A DNA stretch of 64,000 nt from Coneutiohabitans sp964457925. Lineage in GTDB: Bacteria > Zhuqueibacterota > Zhuqueibacteria > Zhuqueibacterales > Zhuqueibacteraceae. Shown here in pieces: positions 54,801-63,290 of the stretch. The notes below the pieces were generated by a model. That model was not told the DNA's origin and ran no database searches. It saw nothing but the letters and a program-made list of their open reading frames with translations. The stretch spans positions 96,287 through 160,286 of the forward strand of contig CAYWGH010000012.1 in NCBI GenBank assembly GCA_964457925.1, written 5' to 3'. Numbering within the stretch: position 1 is the first letter of the stretch; each line of letters opens with the position of its first letter. A program made the position numbers and the translations under genes.

Positions 54801-57800
54801 CGCGATTGTGCCGTCAGGTTTCTCGCGCTTGAATTTATTATGCGCAATAGTCAGAAAGGGACGGCCCAAAGTATCGAAGCACGCCACTGTTGGCGTATCA
54901 GCGTGAATCAAGGTGCGGACTGCCGCTTTCTTTTCAGGTTCCAGACCGGGTGTGTCAGGTGGAGGGTTAAGCGGATCAACCTCGCGTTGATGCAGCCATG
55001 TTTTCCAGTCGTTCGATTGCGGCGCAATCTGCTTGAAGTACTCTGAAACGAAGCCGGAGACGTCGGCATCTGTGCGCGGGTCAAGGACAAGGGTGTCGTT
55101 GACATCATAAGTCACTTGCCGCCACGGATCGAACACCACCTTCTCATAAGTGTGATTCGGGTGCAGGGTGGCAACCACGCGCGCCACCGGATCATAGAAG
55201 AGAATCGGGCTGACGCCGACTTTCTTGCCGAACTGGAATTGGTGATCGAGGCTGAAGAAAGGCTCGTATTGGCGAACCGGTTTGCCTTTATTGTTGAAGA
55301 TCGTCCAGCCGCTGCCGACCCAGCGCAAGTTGGGCCTGGTGTTGACAACCGTGATATTTCCAGCAGCATCATCGACTTCAACTTCGCCCGGCTCGGCCTG
55401 AATCTTTTTCTGAATCTCGCGGCCAAAGCCGTCGGAATAGCTGTAGGATTCCTGCCAACGCGGGTTGGCCGTGCCATGCTTTTCTCGCGCGAAGGTATGG
55501 ACGAAGTTCGGCTGCCGGCTATTCACCCAATTGAACAAATCATATTCCAATCGAGTCGTCGGGTCGGTCAGCGTGTCTCCCATCTTATCCGGATCGGTCT
55601 CGCCAACTTTGCCCATAACTGCCGTGGCGACGACCATGCCAAGCGCATCGAACGCAACTGCCGTGCGATTGCCATTCGGGTCGGTGACGAGCTTGGGTTG
55701 CAAGACGCGATAGTCGTTGGAGGCCTTGACGGTGTTGTTCAGCGCATCGCTGGTGCTGATCATCAGCAAATCGTATGGCGCATCGTATTCGACGACGGTG
55801 CTGTGACCAAACGGGTCTGTGAACTTCCTCGGCAGGAAGAAATGCTGGCGCGCTGTGGCCAACTCTTGTGCGGTCGTGGCTGCCGGGTTGGCGACGTTGA
55901 CAGCCGGATCGAAAAAGACTCTGCCGGAGGGAATCCACCAGTGGTTGTTGGGGTCGGTGTTGGGAAACAAGCCGGTGGTCTTCAAACTTTGACTGACCAA
56001 GTATCCGCCTTGGTCAGCACCTTGGCCGCCAAGAACGTCGCCGGGAATCGGCAGCAGTGGTTGGCCGTCGCGCTGGAAGAGCTGTGCCAACAATCCCGGC
56101 GTGAAGGCGAGCTTGTAGCTCTCGCCCGGCAGGGCCAGCGGCTCGAGTTCGCCAAGCGGCAGGAGTGCAGTCAGATCGTCCTTGCGATAAAGCGTGCGCA
56201 GGTGTTCGATCACGCGGCGGAAATACTTTTTGGCTTCATCGGCATCATTCCTCGCGGCCTGCTTTGCCTGGTTGAATTCAATGTCTTCGTAAGCGACATC
56301 ATGTTGGCCGTCACCCGCCTGTTTGACGTGGCCCAACATCTCATCGAACTGAAAAAGTTTGAGCACTCCGCCGCCGTTTTTCTCCTGCTCCGGCTTGCGC
56401 AATTCATAGGTGCGCGTTTCGGCAGGCAATGGCGTGCGATAGACGTCGTCGTTTTTAACAAGCGCCTTGGTGAAGGTGTTCTCGGTGCAAGTAATATGGA
56501 TGAGCCTTTGTTTCTCGCGATCCTCCGATGTCAGCGTAACCTCGGGTGCATCAAACCGCCGGCCGTAGCCGGTGGCAGCTTCTTTTAGCACGTTGCCGAA
56601 ATCGTCCACCTCCAGCGTGAGCGCATGTTGAACGCGCGGATCGAGTTGCCATTTGGTGTCATCAGGATTTGCTGCCGCAGTGGCCTCGTCCACGATCTGG
56701 CCGTTCAGGATTGGGACCAGCTTGCGTTCGTAGTGATAGGTGATGGCTTCACGCGGATGAGTGAAGAAGACCGCATGGCGATTGCCGGCGCGAGGCTGCA
56801 AAGCGCGGATCGTGAAGTCCTGTTCGACAACAGTGTAAGGCGTTGCGGCTCTCTGAATCATCGCTGCGGATGATCCGGCCGGGGCATCATCGGCGTAGAT
56901 TTCCTGGCGCAGCATCATGCCTTTGAGCGCGCGGCAAGCCTCGCGCTCTTCTGCGAGCGACAGTCCGCCGGGCAGTGTGGTATCGGGGAGCAGCAGCGCC
57001 CGGAAATTCTGGTCGCTCAGCTCCGGTTCCCGGTGATATTCATCCTCGAATTGGCGCGAGATGTGTTCCCGATCGAGATAGACGCCGGTGTGAAACCAGG
57101 TTTTGGTGACAACCGGCGGCACGTGCGAGGCGGCGTCGATATTGGTTGCCTCTGCAAGTTCTCCGCTGGCGCTGAGCGCGGCGAACTCCTCGGTGTCGAA
57201 TTGCTCCACCATGCCGAAGCCGCGAAACTCGCGCTCCTCGCCGTCGAAATAACCGTGATGATATTCATATCGCGTGACGAAGCGGTTGCGGCTGATGTGA
57301 TCGAAAGTCTCGACGCGCTCCACCACGTGCACCGGAAACGGCAGCCGGGTGATCCACGGCTTGCCGGCCTGTTTGTCTTGCAGGTAGAACTTGGTAGAAG
57401 GCGCGTACTCCACACGCGTCTCGGCGCCGAGGTTGTTGACGGTCTTGACCAACAGGTGCGGCTTCTGCCTTCCCATCAGGTTGACATAGCGCATCGGCCG
57501 CCGCGCATCGCCCGGCAGGGACGATGACCACACCAGACACGCCGTGCCGTTGCCAAGCAAATCAACTGGCGTGATGGCGGCAAGCTCGTCCACACGTGGA
57601 AAGACATTTAGCAAGTGCGGTGCGCTCCAACTGTTGCCGGATTGATTGAAGTAGAGGCGCACGCCATCGCGATGCAAGTAGATGATGTCGGTGGTACCGG
57701 TGCCGTCGATGTCGGCCAAGCGAATGCGCTTGTGATCGAACTGATCGGGATGATCGAATTGCGGCGCGTGGTCCATCGTGACCTTCGCGCCGAAACGGCC

Positions 57801-59768
57801 GTAGCCCAAATTCGGCCAGTAGCACACCTCACCGTTGCGAATGCGCACCAGATCGGTGAGGCCGTCGCCGCTGAGGTCGGCGAGATAGATGGACTCAGTG
57901 CCGTCCGCAAAGATCAAGCGCGGGCCTTTCTCTTCATCCAGCGCCTGCGCAACTCGCTGTGCCGGGCCGAAACCCTGTTCGGCCAGCGAGGGATGCCAAA
58001 CGAATGCGTCGTCTTCGGTGATCAGCACATCGGCGTGGCCGTCGCCATCAAGGTCGACGAATTTCAAATTGGGATCGCGTGTGTCGCGGTTGAGGCGCGA
58101 GATGAATGGACGAAAGGTCTGCCAGCTTTCGTCCTCATCGTGTTCGTAGAGGCCGGGCACGGGGCTATCAAACACCACCAAATCGGGCTGACCGTCACCG
58201 GCGAGATCCATGAACTGCGCGCCACTCGCAAGGGCGAGATTGGGTTTGACGGCGACCAATTCGACAGGAGCGAATTTCACCTCGACGTGCGAGGTTCCGT
58301 TCTCGCGCCTTTCGTCAAGCGGGCTGAGATTGCGCTTGTAGAACCATGCGCCTGCTTGCTCGGTGAGAATGCCGGGAATTCCTTCGCCATGCAGGTCAGT
58401 CCATTGATAAGCTGCGCCATCGAGGCCGATGGGCAAGTTCTCGAGGCTTTCAGAATCGACTTCCTCCACCACGTCTTGCACGGTAGGCAGAGTGTATTCG
58501 AATTCAACCGGCGGCAGAGATTTCTTCGTATAGCCTGCGCCGTTCTGCTGGTAGCCCGTCTGTGTTACCGAGAGGAGAAAAGAATAAACGGGGTTGCGCG
58601 CGTCGTCGGGTTTTTCTTCGTGCGAATAGTTGAAATCGGTGGAGCGCACCAGCCCGTCGTAGCCTTTTTCGCCGCCGGGAAGATCGGGAATGTGATGGAA
58701 CATCAGCACCCGCTGACAGAGGCGATAAGTACGCACCTCAAAACCGGCGCGATAGGAAGAGAAGGGATCCTGGCGAACGGGCCAGGGCCACTTGAGCTTT
58801 CCTGACGTTTCTGTCTTCTCGTCATCCGCCGGCATGGGCTTGGCGGGATCGTGATCATCATAATCGAACACGATTTCGAACAACCATTCGGTTGGCAAGG
58901 AAATGGGCGGCTGGTTTTCTTCGAGACGAGGGAAATAAGGCGTGCGGTTGCCGTATTTGATCCGTTTTAGGTAGCGGTTAGCCGTGCGGAAACGGTTGCG
59001 CTCATTGGCTTGCGCGAGAATTTTCCCATCGGAATTTTCATTTTTATATTCAGAATTTTCTTCTTTATATCCGTAAACAATCGCGTTGCCCTTGTCATCG
59101 TAACTTTCACAGATGAGCCAACTGAAGATGCGGGTCTTGTCACCGGGATCGGCAATACGGCTCTTATCGGTTTTGCCGTACCAGGTCGTGATATTCTCTT
59201 TGGAGATAGACCGCCAAAAGATATCTGTGGGGTCTGTTTGATTCGTCCAGCGTTCGATGCGCGCGAACAGCCCTTCAATGCGCGGGCGGTAGCGGCGAAC
59301 ATTGTAGGTGACTCCATTAACCGTTCGCGGCTTGTCGTAAACTTTATGCTTGCCATTCTCTACAACCCAGTTCCCGGTTTGATCTTTTTCGAGCTCCGGC
59401 ACCAAATCTTCCGCGCCGGAAAGGATGAAAACATCTGAGTCCTCGGCGTCCAGATATTGCGGAAGACCTTTGTCAGTTTTGCGGGTGATGGAGGGGAGAG
59501 AAAGACTCCAGCCGAAACCAAACGACCCGTTGCCCGCGCCGGAATCATAAGAAAGCGCAAGCTGCGGCCCAAATCCGGAGCGGCCCGGACTGGTGGCAAT
59601 CGGCACGGTCATCGAACCAGTGCCGGTCACCGGATTGGCCGCGAACTTCTCGCCGATGCCGCGAATCGCGCCGCCGCCTTTGGGGAGGGAGATGGAGGGA
59701 GCAGAGTGTTTGTCTTGCTCCGCGGTGGCTTGCGGCGTGTTGCTGTCTTGCGTTTGCTTGTTGAGCAT
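51804..59768 (-). CDS. Fused TcB-TcC toxin (SpvB/TcdB/Rhs cocoon) with C39-like cysteine peptidase effector
   Basis: This 2654-aa protein has, in order, an SpvB domain (SISLPKGGGAIRGIGEKFA, FGPQLALSYDSGAGN; about 25-320), FG-GAP/VCBS-like propeller repeats (about 470-740), TcdB middle domains (about 760-1090), Rhs/YD repeats and the Rhs core end (RYTGMERDEESGLNYHS, RYYAAWLGRWVSCDPEG, NLYSYARDNPLVFFDRSG; to ~2325). The remaining ~330 residues are the hypervariable toxin. These contain a hydrophobic stretch, amphipathic helical repeats (about 2455-2500) and a papain-like/C39-like peptidase: QQTPHTCVPATA with Cys2519, HSVIVDKF with His2602 and IRDPATG with Asp2626. TcB and TcC fused into one chain form the shell that encapsulates the effector. 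The ribosome-binding site upstream is weak. Confidence 0.92.
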   Translation of the reverse strand: MLNKQTQDSNTPQATAEQDKHSAPSISLPKGGGAIRGIGEKFAANPVTGTGSMTVPIATSPGRSGFGPQLALSYDSGAGNGSFGFGWSLSLPSITRKTDKGLPQYLDAEDSDVFILSGAEDLVPELEKDQTGNWVVENGKHKVYDKPRTVNGVTYNVRRYRPRIEGLFARIERWTNQTDPTDIFWRSISKENITTWYGKTDKSRIADPGDKTRIFSWLICESYDDKGNAIVYGYKEENSEYKNENSDGKILAQANERNRFRTANRYLKRIKYGNRTPYFPRLEENQPPISLPTEWLFEIVFDYDDHDPAKPMPADDEKTETSGKLKWPWPVRQDPFSSYRAGFEVRTYRLCQRVLMFHHIPDLPGGEKGYDGLVRSTDFNYSHEEKPDDARNPVYSFLLSVTQTGYQQNGAGYTKKSLPPVEFEYTLPTVQDVVEEVDSESLENLPIGLDGAAYQWTDLHGEGIPGILTEQAGAWFYKRNLSPLDERRENGTSHVEVKFAPVELVAVKPNLALASGAQFMDLAGDGQPDLVVFDSPVPGLYEHDEDESWQTFRPFISRLNRDTRDPNLKFVDLDGDGHADVLITEDDAFVWHPSLAEQGFGPAQRVAQALDEEKGPRLIFADGTESIYLADLSGDGLTDLVRIRNGEVCYWPNLGYGRFGAKVTMDHAPQFDHPDQFDHKRIRLADIDGTGTTDIIYLHRDGVRLYFNQSGNSWSAPHLLNVFPRVDELAAITPVDLLGNGTACLVWSSSLPGDARRPMRYVNLMGRQKPHLLVKTVNNLGAETRVEYAPSTKFYLQDKQAGKPWITRLPFPVHVVERVETFDHISRNRFVTRYEYHHGYFDGEEREFRGFGMVEQFDTEEFAALSASGELAEATNIDAASHVPPVVTKTWFHTGVYLDREHISRQFEDEYHREPELSDQNFRALLLPDTTLPGGLSLAEEREACRALKGMMLRQEIYADDAPAGSSAAMIQRAATPYTVVEQDFTIRALQPRAGNRHAVFFTHPREAITYHYERKLVPILNGQIVDEATAAANPDDTKWQLDPRVQHALTLEVDDFGNVLKEAATGYGRRFDAPEVTLTSEDREKQRLIHITCTENTFTKALVKNDDVYRTPLPAETRTYELRKPEQEKNGGGVLKLFQFDEMLGHVKQAGDGQHDVAYEDIEFNQAKQAARNDADEAKKYFRRVIEHLRTLYRKDDLTALLPLGELEPLALPGESYKLAFTPGLLAQLFQRDGQPLLPIPGDVLGGQGADQGGYLVSQSLKTTGLFPNTDPNNHWWIPSGRVFFDPAVNVANPAATTAQELATARQHFFLPRKFTDPFGHSTVVEYDAPYDLLMISTSDALNNTVKASNDYRVLQPKLVTDPNGNRTAVAFDALGMVVATAVMGKVGETDPDKMGDTLTDPTTRLEYDLFNWVNSRQPNFVHTFAREKHGTANPRWQESYSYSDGFGREIQKKIQAEPGEVEVDDAAGNITVVNTRPNLRWVGSGWTIFNNKGKPVRQYEPFFSLDHQFQFGKKVGVSPILFYDPVARVVATLHPNHTYEKVVFDPWRQVTYDVNDTLVLDPRTDADVSGFVSEYFKQIAPQSNDWKTWLHQREVDPLNPPPDTPGLEPEKKAAVRTLIHADTPTVACFDTLGRPFLTIAHNKFKREKPDGTIAIIEERYPTRVELDIEGNQRAVRDAFIFIKALDANGKKVEDPLGRIVMRYDYDMLGNRIHQASMEAGERWMLNDVTGKPIRAWDSRGFLRRMTYDELRRPTGLYVTENGVERLAERTVYGEGQGDTDNHRTRVFQVFDGAGVVTNVAYDFKGNLRESRRELLLTYKQAVNWLQNLVANYGSFTTRTTYDALNRPVTVTTPDNSVYRPGYNEAYLLEKVEVHLRGEQKNGQPVWTPFVTNIDYNAKGQRELIVYGNGAETEYDYDPLTFRLIKLKTTRPATQNDFSQLFVDPTVVQDLRYTYDPVGNITRIEDAALKTINNGAPVAPVNNYIYDALYRLIEAQGREHIDQMAFDFNPPDDNYRDYPFLGNRAHPNDLQALRNYTERYEYDAVGNFEKMRHIANGGSWKRSYDYAEDSLIEGGKHSNRLSSTTVGNGNSTTESYTHDAHGNMTAMPHLSNMEWDFEDQLHVVERGTMKAYYVYDAAGQRARKVVEKNNGALIEERIYLGGFEIFRQHDGPIGSSTVKLERETLHIIDDKKRIALVETKTIDKSAPANTLPSIATRYQLDNHLGSACLELDENGAVITYEEYHPYGTTSFQAGSSAAEVSLKRYRYTGMERDEESGLNYHSARYYAAWLGRWVSCDPEGTVDGANLYSYARDNPLVFFDRSGTKSVVELLRKAKEKAPKYQKYRDELAAANRAGKRGDFQAAAMHHANWKAEYSKHRDEEGKFWTLALAGTTAIMLAPIAVGEIASAGLTYATSLALNPAVVYNGGSFVVGAFDENPAGSIDLPGPSDEAGRATRHVITEVAGGVTKLTDEMAEGATRLTDDVAETGSRLWDSFRGAADETVSSSKALVKQQTPHTCVPATACMVLRDVKGMSIPERQIADALRTTPQGTPLSRLSNFLRLRGIANTFYENFQLTPAGLVEHLERGKSAIVSLKDGKILHSVIVDKFERVTVNGRSVWNAVIRDPATGTRRYIDAQTFWSQWGGSGNKAITF

Positions 59769-59787
59769 GAATTGGTTCTATTGTGAT

Positions 59788-61278
59788 TCACTTCAGGACA
59801 AAGGGTCTATCCCTTTTGTAATAGACGATTATCTTTTCATCACCCACACTGTCTCTGCTTTTCACTCGCATGACGTTCGCTCCCATCTCGATGATCTCCG
59901 ACTCTTCCGAGATTCCCTTCGGTATCTCATCTTCAAGTTTGGAAAATTGCTCTTGGAGCTCAGGATCAAGATCAACCACGTTCGTCCGCTCGCCATTTGC
60001 GATGAAATATTCGGGCGTGATGTTCATATCGACCAGCTTCTCGGTCAAATATTGTTGGTTAACCATCCATTCGCCGGTTGCTATGAAACTGTAAATAAGC
60101 CCCCACTTTTCCCCTTCCGGTGTATAGCCGCTAAAAACGATCTCTCCTTCAGAGTTCGTGGCCGCGTTCCGAAAATATTGGGTCGTGCCTCGCATTGTCA
60201 TCGTCCCTTCGGGGTCGGAAATCTCCTCTTCAACTTCAAAATACCAGATGCCAAGAATTTTTCGTTCGAGCCTGGCGCTATCTCGAGCTTCCTGCGGCGA
60301 TTCGACAGGTTCTGAGTTGGCCCCAGCGTTTTTGTCGCGTACTTCGCCGGCCTGTATTTTTTGAGCTGCAGCACCGCTCTCGAAGTTGTCTTCGAGCAGA
60401 GCATCAGGCTCCGCAATGACTGAGGTTTCTAACGGCTCGGAGTTGTTCTCCATGACAGTTTCCGCCCAGTACAACAAACCGATAACCGCAACAATGATGG
60501 TCATGCCGAGCAATATCCCTTGCCGGCGATGGCGCGAAGATTTCGCACGCTCGGTTTTTTCAAAGGACATAAACAACAACGGTATGCCCAATGTTATGGT
60601 CAGCAAAAAGATCATCAAAAAAGTCTTGATACCCGCCCACAGCAATCTGCCGAAGCCAACGTTGTGGGTATAGCGAAAAACCATGGCGGTTTTGATGATG
60701 GAGAAGATGGCGACCGCAAAAACCAATCCCGTAAAAATCAAGATAAGCTCCGGTCTGTTTCCTGCCAGGCTCGTGACAAAGCTTGCGTTTTTGAAAAATG
60801 CCGACGGAATATTGAGAAGGATAAAGGCGGAGCTATTGTACAAATAAACGTAAATGGTTTCTTTTTGCGTGCGATTTGGAACATTGAGACAACGATGAAA
60901 GACTTTGGCGGCAAGCCAGTAACACATGAAAAAAATGGTCAAAAGGGCTGCCGTGACCAATTCATGCGTCAAAAACTTGCTTACGCCGCCCATCTCAGCC
61001 GTTTCTTCGGCCATATAAAACGGATTGACAAATGGAAAAATTAAACTGACGAGCAGCACTACAGAATAGGAGGTGAAATAGAACGGAACCGGCTTGAGCT
61101 TGTTCTCCCATTGGCCGCGAAACACTTCGTCAAAGAACTTGCGGTGATCTTTAAAATAAGCGAAAAGCGTGGCAATAAAATCTCTGGGATAGAAATGTTC
61201 CCACAACTCCTTGATCAGGCTGCCCGAGTCTTTCTGCGGCGAAGACATCGGAGGATTTACCGTTTGTTTGTCGTTCAT
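59788..61278 (-). CDS. Membrane protein (Yip1-like) with long acidic linker and C-terminal domain
   Basis: This 496-aa protein has an N-terminal cytosolic ~70 residues and five or six membrane helices between ~70 and 265 (YFTSYSVVLLVSLIFPFV, ELVTAALLTIFFMCYWLAA, ELILIFTGLVFAVAIFSI, IKTFLMIFLLTITLGIPLLF), in the manner of YIP1/DUF-type membrane proteins. After another helix (GMTIIVAVIGLLYW) is a Glu/Ser/Ala-rich linker (about 280-335) and a soluble domain with lipocalin-like GIWYFEVEEEISDPEGTM. It ends 19 bases before the TcBC start, so it may be transcribed with the toxin. The exact role is unknown. Confidence 0.6.
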   Translation of the reverse strand: MNDKQTVNPPMSSPQKDSGSLIKELWEHFYPRDFIATLFAYFKDHRKFFDEVFRGQWENKLKPVPFYFTSYSVVLLVSLIFPFVNPFYMAEETAEMGGVSKFLTHELVTAALLTIFFMCYWLAAKVFHRCLNVPNRTQKETIYVYLYNSSAFILLNIPSAFFKNASFVTSLAGNRPELILIFTGLVFAVAIFSIIKTAMVFRYTHNVGFGRLLWAGIKTFLMIFLLTITLGIPLLFMSFEKTERAKSSRHRRQGILLGMTIIVAVIGLLYWAETVMENNSEPLETSVIAEPDALLEDNFESGAAAQKIQAGEVRDKNAGANSEPVESPQEARDSARLERKILGIWYFEVEEEISDPEGTMTMRGTTQYFRNAATNSEGEIVFSGYTPEGEKWGLIYSFIATGEWMVNQQYLTEKLVDMNITPEYFIANGERTNVVDLDPELQEQFSKLEDEIPKGISEESEIIEMGANVMRVKSRDSVGDEKIIVYYKRDRPFVLK

Positions 61279-61486
61279 AGCAATGTTAAAGGGCTAAATT
61301 CTGAATGGATGTTATTACATGTGAATTACACGAAGCCAACCGCGCGCCCCAATTTTGATGGCCTTTAAAAGTGAAGATGCCCGGTGATTCTCAAGCAAAG
61401 ACCAAGCACCTTCACCCTTTAATTTAGATAGACAAGCAATTGGACAAAAAATCCCGGACTTAAAAAAACTTTTAGCCTCCGGCAGC

Positions 61487-62098
61487 TTAATCGTCGTCAT
61501 CGCGATCATGCTTTTTGAGCTTGATCTTTCCCCGAAGCGAGAATTCGCCTTTGTTCGTTGCCAGGCTGGCCGTTCCCGTGAACGACGCGCTGCCGCTGGC
61601 GCCCTTGAACTTGCCGGTCCCTCCCGTAAAGACGTACTCGCCGGAGAAGGTGACATTGCCTTGTGCATCCGGAGCGCCGCTGATGCCGCTATGCGTGGTA
61701 AACAGCTTGTCTCCATTCGCCGCAGTGAATTCGTCCGTGCCGCTCAGGCTCGGGGGAGTTGTGGTGAAGTCGACGGTTTGGCTGCTGGAAACCGTGCTGT
61801 TGCCCAGGTGTGAAAGCCTGCCAACGCCTTCAAACGGTGTTGAGACGACGACTGGGATAGCGCCCGCCGTACCGCAGTCGACCGGCGTGCCGCTAAGCGG
61901 GTCGATACAGACCAGTGGGATGAACTGAAAGGTTGTTGCAAAGCTTCCTTTGATTGAAACCGTTTTTTTCCCTTTCTTTTCCAGGGAGGCGGTGTTCGCA
62001 ATTGAACCGTTTTGCGGCTGCGTCTCAAATGGGCTTTCGCTCGAACAGCCTACCATCGCCACAAGCGCCAACATCAGGAAAAAAGTAAAGCATTTCAT
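61487..62098 (-). CDS. Lipoprotein of unknown function
   Basis: This 203-aa protein starts at ATG 62098 (MKCFTFFLMLALVAMVGC) and has a type-II signal peptide with Cys18; the upstream in-frame start at 62122 is less likely. After a low-complexity Ser/Gln linker, the mature domain is beta-rich and Gly/Thr/Ser-heavy (GSFATTFQFIPLVCIDPLSG, GISGAPDAQGNVTFSGEYVFTGGTGKFKGASGSASFTG), resembling secreted allene-oxide-cyclase-like or calycin-like beta-barrels. The C-terminus is very charged (KKHDRDDDD). No specific function assigned. Confidence 0.7.
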   Translation of the reverse strand: MKCFTFFLMLALVAMVGCSSESPFETQPQNGSIANTASLEKKGKKTVSIKGSFATTFQFIPLVCIDPLSGTPVDCGTAGAIPVVVSTPFEGVGRLSHLGNSTVSSSQTVDFTTTPPSLSGTDEFTAANGDKLFTTHSGISGAPDAQGNVTFSGEYVFTGGTGKFKGASGSASFTGTASLATNKGEFSLRGKIKLKKHDRDDDD

Positions 62099-62252
62099 GG
62101 AGACCTCCATTTCGTTGAGCAATAAAGGTTGTTTTGATTGATAAGCAAACTAATGAGGCTGGATTTGCACGGAACGATACTCGAAATTTGCGCGCTCAGC
62201 ACCCGTAAAACTGGCCTAGCTTATTTCGACACGATCAGCTTACCTCGCGTCC

Positions 62253-62708
62253 TTACGTGGCGCGCTCAACAACGTAAGTCTTCGCAAACTTATCGTGTAG
62301 GGTCTGGCGCTTCTCACTGAAAGCCGCCATTAGAAAGCCCATAAAAAGCGGAAGCGCCGACAATATCTTCAAGAGGTTCCGCAAGAGCGCCTGTTTCAAC
62401 GTGAGCGGTTCACCTGTCTCGGATAGGACGATGGCGCCGACCACCCGCTTGCCAAGAGTGGCATGCAATCCCGAAGACTCCATGAAAATGCAGTACACGA
62501 TATAAAAAAGCAGGCCGCCATTCTTAATGAGATCCCTCTGTGAATAAAATGCCGCCCTGGCCTCAAGGTTATTTCTATCACTGAAGTAGCTGCGCATGAC
62601 TTCATCGAACCCCAAAAAGAAGTAGGCGGGCAAAAACACTGCGAGTGTGATCGGCACGGTGTCAATCAAGTAAGCCAGCAGCCTTCTCCAAAACCCGAGA
62701 TATTTCAT
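62253..62708 (-). CDS. RDD-family membrane protein
   Basis: This 151-aa protein starts at ATG 62708. Its N-terminus (YLGFWRRLLAYLIDTVPITL) has the R-D...D signature of the RDD family. Three transmembrane segments follow (about 12-34, 65-85 and 115-135), with GKRVVGAIVLSETGEPLTLKQALLRNLLKILSALP, the conserved mid-motif of RDD proteins. RDD proteins are widespread with largely unknown roles; some have been linked to ion or Na+ transport. The gene stands alone. Confidence 0.85.
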   Translation of the reverse strand: MKYLGFWRRLLAYLIDTVPITLAVFLPAYFFLGFDEVMRSYFSDRNNLEARAAFYSQRDLIKNGGLLFYIVYCIFMESSGLHATLGKRVVGAIVLSETGEPLTLKQALLRNLLKILSALPLFMGFLMAAFSEKRQTLHDKFAKTYVVERAT

Positions 62709-63290
62709 TTTCAATCTTCGCTTGGCGAGTTTGATTCCGAATCAACCGCAAAGGCTTGAGTTGCTCATCGTACAAAAGTTATAATGAGCGAAAGCTCATG
62801 ACTTTCATCACGGCACTGCCATCAATTTTTGTATTGGTTCATGAAAGGCACGCCCCATTCGTTTGGCATAACCCTATCAAAGACGATGCCACAAAATGAA
62901 ATGAATACCACCCAAGGTTATGTAATAATGAACACGAAAGTTAGAACGGTTGGCGAGGGAAGCAGAGAAAGTGACGTGGGGTAATGAACTCGCAATTTTT
63001 TTTAGATGGGCAGCCCTGCATTGTTCCTAAAGCAATTGGATTCGTAGAAATTTTTGGTATAGAGGAATGAATCTAAAAATTTTTGCGCAAGACAAGATTT
63101 TCAAAAGTTAGAATGATACTTCGGCAGAATAATCGTGCAATCATTCTGCCCCGATATTATTCTGCCAGTTTTGGCTGCGCTTGTACGGCTTTGCGGCAAA
63201 ACTATTCATGAATCGTTTTGCTCAGAATGGTTTTGCCTGTCGCTTTTTTTCTTTGCTGTTTGTCGTCTGCATTTTGATTTTTTTTGTTAT
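62709..63290. other. Intergenic region with palindromic repeat block
   Basis: No plausible gene was found in this ~580-base region. The first ~400 bases look unremarkable and A/T-rich; the last part holds the repeat block at 63123-63237. Confidence 0.5.
63123..63237. repeat. Palindromic intergenic repeat block
   Basis: It contains GGCAGAATAAT (63123-63133), which is complementary to ATTATTCTGCC (63156-63166) exactly and to ATCATTCTGCC (63140-63150) with one mismatch. The near-perfect palindrome GGCAAAACTATTCATGAATC followed by GTTTTGC lies at 63195-63221, and GAATGGTTTTGCC (63225-63237) is complementary to its start with one mismatch. All share a GGCARAAYNATT core. It looks like several copies of one repeated family. 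Confidence 0.65.

Noticed and set aside
36865..59768. Contractile injection system (PVC/Afp/MAC) or phage tail cluster
   Set aside because: No sheath, tube, baseplate, spike or AAA+ assembly ATPase genes are present; the domain content is that of Tc toxins.
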